NCBI GenBank assembly: GCA_934699305.1
Contig: CAKUWM010000225.1
Coordinates: forward strand, 1 to 5,027
Reading direction: 5' to 3'
Source: an uncultured Saprospiraceae bacterium
GTDB lineage: Bacteria; Bacteroidota; Bacteroidia; Chitinophagales; Saprospiraceae
Length of the DNA: 5,027 nucleotides
Positions 1 through 5,027 of the stretch are shown one piece after another (positions within the stretch are counted from its first letter, which is position 1; each line of letters starts with the position of its first letter). The notes under the pieces are model-generated. The model searched no databases, was not told where the DNA came from, and worked only from the letters and a program-made list of their open reading frames with translations. The position numbers were made by a program, and so were the translations under genes.

Positions 1-2
1 CT

Positions 3-47
3 CCACTTCGGTCAGAAGGACTTAAAATAATGGAAAAACTCTACTAA
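3..47 (+). pseudogene. Possible C-terminal tail of an insertion-sequence transposase (partial at window edge)
   Basis: An open frame enters from the left edge, reads PLRSEGLKIMEKLY and stops at TAA (45-47). I do not recognise these 14 residues as a family by themselves. The case rests on position: the stop lies only a few bases before a sequence that resembles an IS3-family terminal repeat, and in that family the transposase gene normally ends close to or inside the right repeat. The upstream part is outside the window, so I cannot tell whether the transposase is intact or a remnant. The other two forward frames also stop within 30 bases (LHFGQKDLK and STSVRRT), so the frame choice is an inference. 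Confidence 0.35.
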
Positions 48-50
48 AAA

Positions 51-77
51 AGTGTCCGGAAATATTAAGCCACCTCA
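51..77 (+). mobile_element. Candidate right terminal repeat of an IS3-like insertion sequence
   Basis: Read on the minus strand from 77 inward, this stretch begins TGAGGTGGCTTA and ends TTTCCGGACACT. IS3-family ends typically start with TG and carry a GGACAC-like block some 20 bases inside, so the layout fits with the element lying to the left and its outer boundary at the CA at 76-77. The left end is outside the window, so neither the paired repeat nor a target-site duplication can be checked. It could instead be an unrelated chance match or an older scar. Confidence 0.4.
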
Positions 78-120
78 TGGAAACCTCTGAATCCATTCTA
101 TAAATTAATATGGTGGCTTA
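66..120. repeat. 9-bp inverted repeat TAAGCCACC / GGTGGCTTA
   Basis: TAAGCCACC at 66-74 is matched exactly by its reverse complement GGTGGCTTA at 112-120, with 37 bases between. The left arm lies within the candidate IS end. The right arm could be a leftover of a related terminal repeat in the opposite orientation, or a coincidence. The long AT-rich spacer makes an RNA hairpin or terminator unlikely. Confidence 0.4.
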
Positions 121-191
121 TGGATCACATTGTATAAGTAATAGTTGTTGTAGTAATTCAAAATAAAAAACAAGATGTAAAATTGAATATT

Positions 192-225
192 TAATGTATT
201 CCGATTTAAGAATCGGAATACATTA
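192..225. promoter_or_regulatory. Perfect 15-bp stem, 4-nt loop hairpin or palindrome before the lipoprotein gene
   Basis: TAATGTATTCCGATT at 192-206 is followed by the loop TAAG and then the exact reverse complement at 211-225. The repeat ends 15 nt before the ATG at 241. No T-run follows it on either strand, so it is not a standard intrinsic terminator. Possible roles are an operator for a dimeric regulator, a 5' leader hairpin acting on translation of the lipoprotein mRNA, or a trace of a small mobile repeat. The structure is directly visible; any role is inference. Confidence 0.65.
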
Positions 226-240
226 TTAAATTGAATTGAT

Positions 241-810
241 ATGAAACATAGAATATTATTTTTATTTTGTTTGGTAGGTTTATTGTCATGTAATAAACGC
301 CTTAGCCCATTAAAAGGCAATTATTATGTCGAAAAGATCTCTGCTTTTCAAACCATTACACACAAGAATAAAGACGGAAATATTGATTATTTCTGCGGAT
401 TTTCTTTAGACTATAATATTAATCAACCAATCACAGGCATTGAATACATTCATAAGGAAGGAATAAAAGTTTCAACGGATACCGGCGAAACTTTTTTTAC
501 AATTAAGGATACTTCTCTTATTAATTCGATAAAATGCGATCGAATATTTGAAGTTAAAATAGTAAAACCATCCGAAATGAATAACAATATTGTTTCTTTT
601 ATTAAAAGTAGATTAAGCATCCCTGCCAAAAACTGTGATGACGATTGCTTGCCAGGAGCGTGCGGGGCAGTTGGGGTAAGTTTTTCTTCTAAGAAACCTA
701 AGGCTTCATATACTATAAATGTTAGTTCAGACCCTAAACACTATTATGTTTGTCTAAAAAAATTGGATTATTTCTATCCGGTATTTATTGGTAAAAAATG
801 TTGCAGGTAA
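241..810 (+). CDS. Uncharacterised cysteine-rich lipoprotein
   Basis: This 189-residue protein is one I do not recognise. The N-terminus is a clear lipoprotein signal: MKHR, a hydrophobic stretch (5-15), then a lipobox LLSC with the lipidated cysteine at residue 17. The mature protein is therefore predicted to be membrane-anchored on the periplasmic or outer-membrane side. It is rich in cysteine: apart from C10 in the signal and C17, there are C52, C99, C132, C136, C141, C171, C187 and C188. The C132-x3-C-x4-C cluster (CDDDCLPGAC) and the terminal CCR could form disulfides or bind metal; this is inference. The ATG at 241 is the start that gives the signal peptide. No Shine-Dalgarno is seen and no TAnnTTTG box lies in the 120 bases upstream, but a strong hairpin does. 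The gene ends with tandem in-frame stops, TAA TGA. It is AT-rich and next to a possible IS end, so it may be accessory DNA. Confidence 0.8.
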   Translation: MKHRILFLFCLVGLLSCNKRLSPLKGNYYVEKISAFQTITHKNKDGNIDYFCGFSLDYNINQPITGIEYIHKEGIKVSTDTGETFFTIKDTSLINSIKCDRIFEVKIVKPSEMNNNIVSFIKSRLSIPAKNCDDDCLPGACGAVGVSFSSKKPKASYTINVSSDPKHYYVCLKKLDYFYPVFIGKKCCR

Positions 811-841
811 TGAATAAGCGGATTTAAGTAACAAAACAATT

Positions 842-2086
842 TCAAACATCACTTACACACAACCTAATCTTATTCAGCACATATACGGTTACATATTCAA
901 TATTTCTTTCACGATCCCGATTAAAATTGATTTTATAAGCTTGAGTCTCTCCCTCTTTTATGGCTAATCCGACCCAAAATGTCCCCACCGGCTTAGCTTC
1001 ACTTCCCCCATCAGGCCCGGCAATCCCGGTTACACTTGCTGCGATATCAACATCCAACACCCGAAGTGCACCGTCAGCCATCTCACGAGCCACAACTTCA
1101 CTAACCGCACCATAGCTTTCTATGCTTTCCCTACGTACACCCAACACAGACTCTTTGATTTCATTGGCATACGATACGATGCCACCTTTATAAAATCTTG
1201 ATGCGCCTGACGCCGCAGTTATATGCTTACTTATGTTTCCACCTGTACAGCTTTCAGCAAGCCCCAACGTCATTTTTTTACGATGCATCAATTCTTGTAG
1301 CGCTTGAGACAATGTCATGTCCCCTTCGCCATATACCGCCTCACCAAGAAATAATATAATAGCATCAGCCACTTCATCTACTTTCTTTTGCAAAAGCTGT
1401 CCATCTTCACCTATTCCACTAATCCGCAACCTAACCCTGCCTATATCCGGAAGATACGCCAATGAAAGCCCATCCGACATATTCGATTCAATATCCGAAA
1501 TTTTCTCCGCAATACTTGTTTCACCCATACCTACCGTCAATATCGTCCGCTGAATCAACTTCTCTTTTCCAATAAAAGGCCGAATTACCGGCACGAAACG
1601 ATCCAAAAACAAGTGTTTCATTTCATAAGGCACACCCGGAAAGCTTACCAAATGCTTGCCTCCCTGATAATGGTACATCCCGGGAGCCGTCCCCATATCA
1701 TTGGTCAACAATGTTATACCTTCCGGCAACATAGCCTGTTGTCTCAGTGCATCTTCCGGCTTCCTTCCCCTCGATGCAAAATAAGCCTCCAAACGATCCC
1801 ATGTGGGTTGATGAAAAAAAACTTCCAAACCATAATATTTGGCAACGGCCCTCACCGTATAGTCATCATTGGTCGGACCGAGCCCACCCGTTAATATCAA
1901 TAAGTCACACTCGTCAAAAGCCCTATTTATCACTTCTACAGCCGAATCCACACCATCTTTGATCGTCAAATGGTTGATAATATTGATATTAAGCGCAGTG
2001 CATTGCTGTGAAATCCACTGCGTATTGGTATCCAACACCTGACCGATGAGCAATTCATCACCGATAGCAATTATCGTTGCTTTCAT
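842..2086 (-). CDS. cinA: CinA: nicotinamide-nucleotide amidase with N-terminal molybdopterin-binding-like domain
   Basis: The protein has 414 residues, the normal full length for two-domain CinA. The N-terminal MoCF-biosynthesis-like domain (about 1-170) shows GDELLIGQVLDTN at 9-21, TGGLGPTNDD at 66-75 and FPGVPYEM at 149-156. In characterised relatives this domain has ADP-ribose pyrophosphatase activity. The C-terminal PncC-type domain (about 255-410) shows AESCTGG at 277-283, YANEIK at 306-311 and a VTGIAGPDGG block at 352-361 followed by KPVGTFWVG. It hydrolyses nicotinamide mononucleotide to nicotinate mononucleotide and ammonia in the cytoplasm, recycling a by-product of NAD use, for example by NAD-dependent DNA ligase. 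Both domains look intact. The ATG at 2086 overlaps the stop of the upstream kinase gene by 4 nt, which supports this start and translational coupling. The old competence/damage-inducible name comes from Gram-positive bacteria and need not apply here. Confidence 0.95.
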   Translation of the reverse strand: MKATIIAIGDELLIGQVLDTNTQWISQQCTALNINIINHLTIKDGVDSAVEVINRAFDECDLLILTGGLGPTNDDYTVRAVAKYYGLEVFFHQPTWDRLEAYFASRGRKPEDALRQQAMLPEGITLLTNDMGTAPGMYHYQGGKHLVSFPGVPYEMKHLFLDRFVPVIRPFIGKEKLIQRTILTVGMGETSIAEKISDIESNMSDGLSLAYLPDIGRVRLRISGIGEDGQLLQKKVDEVADAIILFLGEAVYGEGDMTLSQALQELMHRKKMTLGLAESCTGGNISKHITAASGASRFYKGGIVSYANEIKESVLGVRRESIESYGAVSEVVAREMADGALRVLDVDIAASVTGIAGPDGGSEAKPVGTFWVGLAIKEGETQAYKINFNRDRERNIEYVTVYVLNKIRLCVSDV

Positions 2087-2979
2087 GGAATTTTATTTTC
2101 ATTCAATACCAAAACACGCAAAGAAGCCGGTTGGTTGATAATGGAAATTTTACGCTGATCCAATATATGAAACTCGCCATCAGCTTGGATCTGCAATGGA
2201 TGTGATCCTTCTATTTCGATATTAGCGGACAAAACATTGGTAACTTTCCGCAGTAAGTGCCCTTTTCGAATCAAAGAAGCCATCCCAAACAAGGCAAATC
2301 CGGGTAAGGTGCGATATGGTATTATCAAAACATCCAACAAGCCATCTCTCAGAGAGGCCGCCGGACCCAAGGTCATGTTGTACCCCATCTTATTGCTATT
2401 AGAGATAAAAAGGTGCTTGGAGGCAGTCTCTCGTCCATTACACCTGATATGCATTGCCTGGGCATTACCAATTGATTTCAACGAAGCCAGACCCGCCTTG
2501 AAATATCCGGAAAGCTTTCTCTGAGGAATCATTTCGTACTGATGAATCAACTCCGCCGGAAATCCCATTCCACAGTTGCTGAAAAATCGAATATCTCCAG
2601 CCAATGCAGTATCAATAGATATTGTAAGACCATTTTTAATTATATGAAGGCAATTCTCTATCTTTTTCGGAATTTTTAGGTGGCTCGCCAATCCATTGCC
2701 CGATCCACGTGGGATAATTCCCAAAATAATATTTGTTCCTGCTAAGTGACGGGCAACTTCATTGATTGTCCCATCGCCACCACATGCCACAATAATATCA
2801 GCAGCCCAACTAATCGCCTGTTGAACCAATTCCATTGTGCCCCCTTTCTTCTCAATTACTTGCCGCCTAACTTCATATTCCTTACTGGAGAAATACGATT
2901 GCAATAATTCGTTGGTAATTTCATCAGCTTGAGTTCCACTTCCTGATATAGGATTGATAATAAATGCAATTCTCTTCAT
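2083..2979 (-). CDS. Diacylglycerol kinase-family lipid kinase (DagK/YegS/BmrU-like)
   Basis: This is a 298-residue protein of the usual length for bacterial soluble lipid kinases. Family motifs run in order: NPISGSG at 9-15, the nucleotide-binding GGDGTINEV at 67-75, PRGSGNGLA at 90-98, NCGMGFPAEL at 135-144, LRDGLLDVLII at 210-220, and QADGE at 265-269 near the C-terminus. The family transfers the ATP gamma-phosphate to a lipid hydroxyl at the inner face of the membrane. Diacylglycerol is the usual assumed acceptor, but the true substrate here cannot be read from sequence; Bacteroidota also make sphingolipids, so a sphingoid base is conceivable. No membrane segment is needed or seen. The third motif has Ser92 where many homologues have Thr, a conservative change. 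The gene overlaps cinA by 4 nt and starts 43 nt after the permease gene ends. Confidence 0.9.
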   Translation of the reverse strand: MKRIAFIINPISGSGTQADEITNELLQSYFSSKEYEVRRQVIEKKGGTMELVQQAISWAADIIVACGGDGTINEVARHLAGTNIILGIIPRGSGNGLASHLKIPKKIENCLHIIKNGLTISIDTALAGDIRFFSNCGMGFPAELIHQYEMIPQRKLSGYFKAGLASLKSIGNAQAMHIRCNGRETASKHLFISNSNKMGYNMTLGPAASLRDGLLDVLIIPYRTLPGFALFGMASLIRKGHLLRKVTNVLSANIEIEGSHPLQIQADGEFHILDQRKISIINQPASLRVLVLNENKIP

Positions 2980-2995
2980 TGAAAAAGATTATTTC

Positions 2996-3003
2996 CAAAT
3001 ATA
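2996..3003 (-). promoter_or_regulatory. Possible internal -7 box (TATATTTG) for the lipid kinase-cinA pair
   Basis: On the minus strand, 3003 to 2996 reads TATATTTG, an exact fit to the Bacteroidota -7 consensus TAnnTTTG, within the 43-nt gap before the kinase start at 2979. It would give a leader of about 10 nt. No TTG is visible at the expected -33 position, which would fall near the end of the permease gene, so only half of the promoter is supported. Confidence 0.35.
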
Positions 3004-3022
3004 TGAATAATATACTCTTTTT

Positions 3023-4327
3023 CTATTTTGCTTTAAACCATTTGACCAAATCTTTGAAAGTGGCTTTTTTACCATACATCAAAATGCCCACTCTATATAT
3101 CCGTGCCGACAACCAGGCAAAGAATAAAGAGGCTAAAAATAACAATATTAAACTGGCAAATATCTGCCAGGTCGGCGGTTCAAACGCCAACCTCACCGGC
3201 ATGACTATTGGAGAAAATAATGGCATCATGCTGCTCCATACGGCTAAGTCACTATTGGGCGACTGCAAAGCCGAAATAGATATATAGAATCCAAATAAAA
3301 GCGGCATAATTACCAAAAATGTCAAACTCTGCCCCTCTCCTTGATCATCGCCCATTGAAGATCCGATAGCGGCAAATAATGACGAATACATCAAATAGCC
3401 CAATAAGAAAAATAAAAATATGGTTGGTATTATTACCCACCAATTTACAGCAGCCAATTGCGTCATGACATCTCCCATCATAGAATTCATTGTCTCTATC
3501 TGAGCTGTATCCCCTACTGCATTAGGAGGTATATTGGCCGACATATCCGTACTACCCGAAATTAGATATGTGATTAAAAAAATGAATAACGGAGTCGTTA
3601 TACACCATATTATCACCTGAAACAAACCAACTAACCCCACTCCGATTATCTTACCAAACATCAACTCAGCAGGCTTTACTGTACTAATCATTACTTCGAC
3701 AATACGATTGGCCTTTTCTTCCATGACACTTCGCATTATCATACTGCCGTTGATAGTCAATAATAAATAGAGAAATACTCCAAATATCCCCCCAATTACA
3801 GCTGCTACTTCACTACCACTCTCCTTCTTCCCACTTACATTCTCATCAATTAGATGAATACTTTTGTCCAGATTATCCAATTTACTTCTATCCAATCCCA
3901 ATATTTCTAACTTTTTGTTTTTAACATTGGACTGAATAAAATCTATCAAAGTAGCTTTCGTTCCAAGATCTACCTTCTTTGTTGTCTGAATAATAGGAGC
4001 GTATTCTGATTCCAAATCCGAAGAAATCGGTGGTAGAATTAAGACCCCATCGTATCCATTTTCGAGTTTTTGAATTACATCATCATCCTTACTACTATCT
4101 CTTGTAAAAACTAAATTATTCCACTTTTGTACATCAGCCGGAATAATCTGTGTTGAATCTTTTAGTATTAATTTAACTTGAGAATCACTCTTATAGGACA
4201 TAATTACACCCAATGAACCGGAAAATATAGCTATTATTAAAGGCATAAAAAGAGTAATCAACAAAAACTTTTTCTTCAAAGCCCTCGTCATAAACTCCCT
4301 TTTGGCAACTATCCAAGTATTATTCAT
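3023..4327 (-). CDS. ABC-2 type transporter permease, NatB-like
   Basis: This 434-residue integral membrane protein has the layout of the NatB/ABC2_membrane_3 family. A short cytoplasmic N-terminus with the typical WIVAKREFMTRALKKK (5-20) leads into TM1 (about 21-44). A soluble, presumably periplasmic, domain follows (about 45-170), then several C-terminal membrane segments (about 174-196, 226-256, 297-325, 333-353, 366-380 and 388-409). The family signature after TM2, EEKANRIVEVMIS at 203-215 followed by GKIIG at 225-229, is present. Such permeases pair with an ATP-binding subunit to export ions (Na+ in Bacillus NatAB), drugs or other solutes; the substrate here is unknown. No ATPase gene lies next to it in the window, as the upstream neighbour is a divergent TPR gene. 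The start at 4327 gives the family-typical N-terminus, and no Shine-Dalgarno is seen. Confidence 0.88.
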   Translation of the reverse strand: MNNTWIVAKREFMTRALKKKFLLITLFMPLIIAIFSGSLGVIMSYKSDSQVKLILKDSTQIIPADVQKWNNLVFTRDSSKDDDVIQKLENGYDGVLILPPISSDLESEYAPIIQTTKKVDLGTKATLIDFIQSNVKNKKLEILGLDRSKLDNLDKSIHLIDENVSGKKESGSEVAAVIGGIFGVFLYLLLTINGSMIMRSVMEEKANRIVEVMISTVKPAELMFGKIIGVGLVGLFQVIIWCITTPLFIFLITYLISGSTDMSANIPPNAVGDTAQIETMNSMMGDVMTQLAAVNWWVIIPTIFLFFLLGYLMYSSLFAAIGSSMGDDQGEGQSLTFLVIMPLLFGFYISISALQSPNSDLAVWSSMMPLFSPIVMPVRLAFEPPTWQIFASLILLFLASLFFAWLSARIYRVGILMYGKKATFKDLVKWFKAK

Positions 4328-4352
4328 TCAAGTATATTTTAAGAATAAAAAG

Positions 4353-4381
4353 CGAAAATAAATTAAAATGCTAAATTACAA
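4353..4381 (-). promoter_or_regulatory. Possible promoter for the permease operon
   Basis: On the minus strand, TTG at 4381-4379 is followed after 18 nt by TATTTTCG at 4360-4353. The latter has one mismatch to the Bacteroidota -7 box TAnnTTTG. The spacing is close to the usual 19-21 nt, and the implied leader before the ATG at 4327 would be about 20 nt. This is a moderate match in very AT-rich DNA. Confidence 0.3.
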
Positions 4382-4384
4382 GTA

Positions 4385-4404
4385 TGTATTTAATTAATTA
4401 TACA
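4385..4404. promoter_or_regulatory. Possible operator: TGTAT-N10-ATACA
   Basis: Five-base inverted arms TGTAT (4385-4389) and ATACA (4400-4404) flank a 10-nt AT-only spacer in the middle of the divergent intergenic region. The site is just upstream of the likely TPR-gene promoter and next to the proposed -33 of the permease promoter, where a regulator could affect both. The arms are short and the DNA is AT-rich, so chance is quite possible. Confidence 0.2.
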
Positions 4405-4415
4405 AAAGAATGTCT

Positions 4416-4423
4416 TATCTTTG
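4416..4423 (+). promoter_or_regulatory. -7 promoter box TATCTTTG for the TPR-protein gene
   Basis: TATCTTTG matches the Bacteroidota sigma-70 (RpoD/sigma-ABfr type) -7 consensus TAnnTTTG exactly and is followed by GC, as is common in the phylum. It lies 48 nt before the ATG at 4472, implying a leader of roughly 40 nt. A clear -33 TTTG is not visible at 19-21 nt upstream, where the sequence is only A and T. Confidence 0.65.
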
Positions 4424-4471
4424 CGCAACTTTTTAAGAATTTGTTAAACCCTAATGGGAATATAGACATCT

Positions 4472-5027
4472 ATGGAAAATAAATTAAATACTTTAAGAAC
4501 GCTTATTGATGAAAAGAAAAATATCATCATTGGTATATTAGCCGGATTAGCTCTGTTAGTTGGCGGTTATTTTATATACAAAGCATTTTTTATTAATCCA
4601 AAAAATAAAACAGCTGCTGATCAAATGTTTCAAGCACAGTTTATGTTTGACAAAGACTCTTTCCAATTAGCACTAAATAATCCCGGATTAGGCGGTTCAG
4701 GCTTTTTGAAAATTATTGAAAATTATGGCAATACACCAACAGGTAATATCGCTAAATATTATGCAGGAATCAGCTATCTTCACCTCAATGACTTTGATAA
4801 GGCTATTAAATACTTGGAGGATTACAAACCGGCAGGTGAAATAACACCGGCAATGACTTTTGTTGCCTTAGGTGATGCTTATTCTGAAAAGAAAAATGAC
4901 GATAAAGCTCTCAGTTATTATCAAAAAGCAGCCAACAATGCTGACAACGATCTTACCGGTCCTTATACCCTAAAAAAACTGGGAGGCTTCCAAGAAAAAT
5001 TAGGTAAATATGCGGATGCAGCAAGCT
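4472..5027 (+). CDS. Membrane-anchored tetratricopeptide repeat protein (3' end outside window)
   Basis: An open frame runs from ATG 4472 to the window edge, giving 185 residues with no stop. Residues 1-16 are charged and cytoplasmic, and 17-40 form one membrane helix (NIIIGILAGLALLVGGYF and on). A soluble part follows, predicted to lie outside the inner membrane. It contains a QMFQAQFMFDKDSFQLALN stretch (51-69), then TPR-like helix pairs at about 94-120 (AKYYAGISYLHLNDFDKAI...), 129-157 (FVALGDAYSEKKNDDKALSYY...) and a third starting near 165 that is cut by the edge. The architecture resembles YfgM-type proteins, with a single N-terminal helix plus TPRs, and matches a protein I recognise as widespread in Bacteroidota. 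TPRs bind other proteins; a role in assisting envelope protein biogenesis is plausible by analogy but not shown. The start is supported by the promoter box 48 nt upstream and by the charged residues before the membrane helix. Confidence 0.85.
   Translation, partial: MENKLNTLRTLIDEKKNIIIGILAGLALLVGGYFIYKAFFINPKNKTAADQMFQAQFMFDKDSFQLALNNPGLGGSGFLKIIENYGNTPTGNIAKYYAGISYLHLNDFDKAIKYLEDYKPAGEITPAMTFVALGDAYSEKKNDDKALSYYQKAANNADNDLTGPYTLKKLGGFQEKLGKYADAAS

Noticed and set aside
192..225. Reading the 15-bp hairpin as an intrinsic terminator for an IS or upstream gene
   Set aside because: No T-run follows the stem on either strand, and the stem is AT-rich with only short G/C stretches.
105..320. Minus-strand 71-codon open frame overlapping the lipoprotein start
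   Set aside because: It is antisense to the lipoprotein signal-peptide region and to AT-rich intergenic DNA. It is of low complexity (N, Y, I, F-rich) and has no recognisable motif.
1317..1962. Plus-strand open frames of 71-93 codons opposite cinA
   Set aside because: They are antisense shadows of a well-supported two-domain CinA gene, with no motifs or start signals of their own.
2237..2524. Plus-strand 95-codon open frame opposite the lipid kinase gene
   Set aside because: It is antisense to conserved kinase coding sequence, and its product has no recognisable features.
2964..3287. Plus-strand 107-codon open frame opposite the end of the permease gene
   Set aside because: It mostly mirrors the permease C-terminal coding region in the opposite strand and crosses the intergenic gap. 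No promoter or domain supports it.
4454..4465. Mini-ORF ATG GGA ATA TAG in the leader of the TPR gene
   Set aside because: It is only three codons, with no sign of a ribosome-binding site or an attenuator-like structure, and is expected by chance in a leader.

Overview
The window looks like chromosomal DNA from a member of the Bacteroidota. The evidence is the AT-rich intergenic DNA, the lack of Shine-Dalgarno sequences before starts, TAnnTTTG-type -7 promoter boxes (the clearest is TATCTTTG at 4416-4423), and a tetratricopeptide (TPR) membrane protein of a type I recognise from that phylum. I cannot place it below phylum level.

Left part (1-841): the first ~77 bases look like the right end of an insertion sequence. 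A short reading frame with a stop at 45-47 is followed by a sequence whose reverse complement starts TGAGGTGG and ends CCGGACACT, the style of IS3-family ends. After an AT-rich gap comes a perfect 15-bp inverted repeat with a 4-nt loop (192-225). It sits 15 nt upstream of a small gene for an unrecognised, cysteine-rich lipoprotein (241-810). This is the accessory-looking part of the window.

Middle part (842-4327): three minus-strand genes read in one direction: an ABC-2/NatB-type transporter permease (4327-3023), a diacylglycerol/lipid kinase-family protein (2979-2083) and CinA (2086-842). The kinase and cinA overlap by 4 nt (ATGA on the coding strand). The permease is 43 nt upstream of the kinase, and the gap holds a good -7 box, so the last two genes may also have their own promoter. 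The permease has no ATP-binding subunit gene next to it within the window. The cinA and lipoprotein genes converge with only 31 nt between them and no visible terminator.

Right part (4328-5027): a 144-bp divergent intergenic region separates the permease from a plus-strand gene for a membrane-anchored TPR protein, which runs off the window edge. The region carries a clear promoter for the TPR gene and a weaker one for the permease.

The recognised genes are mostly household or envelope-related: NAD by-product recycling, lipid phosphorylation, export, and a TPR protein that probably acts at the inner membrane. I see no convincing new multi-gene system. The items most worth a second look are the hairpin plus orphan lipoprotein beside the IS end, and the permease without an ATPase neighbour.
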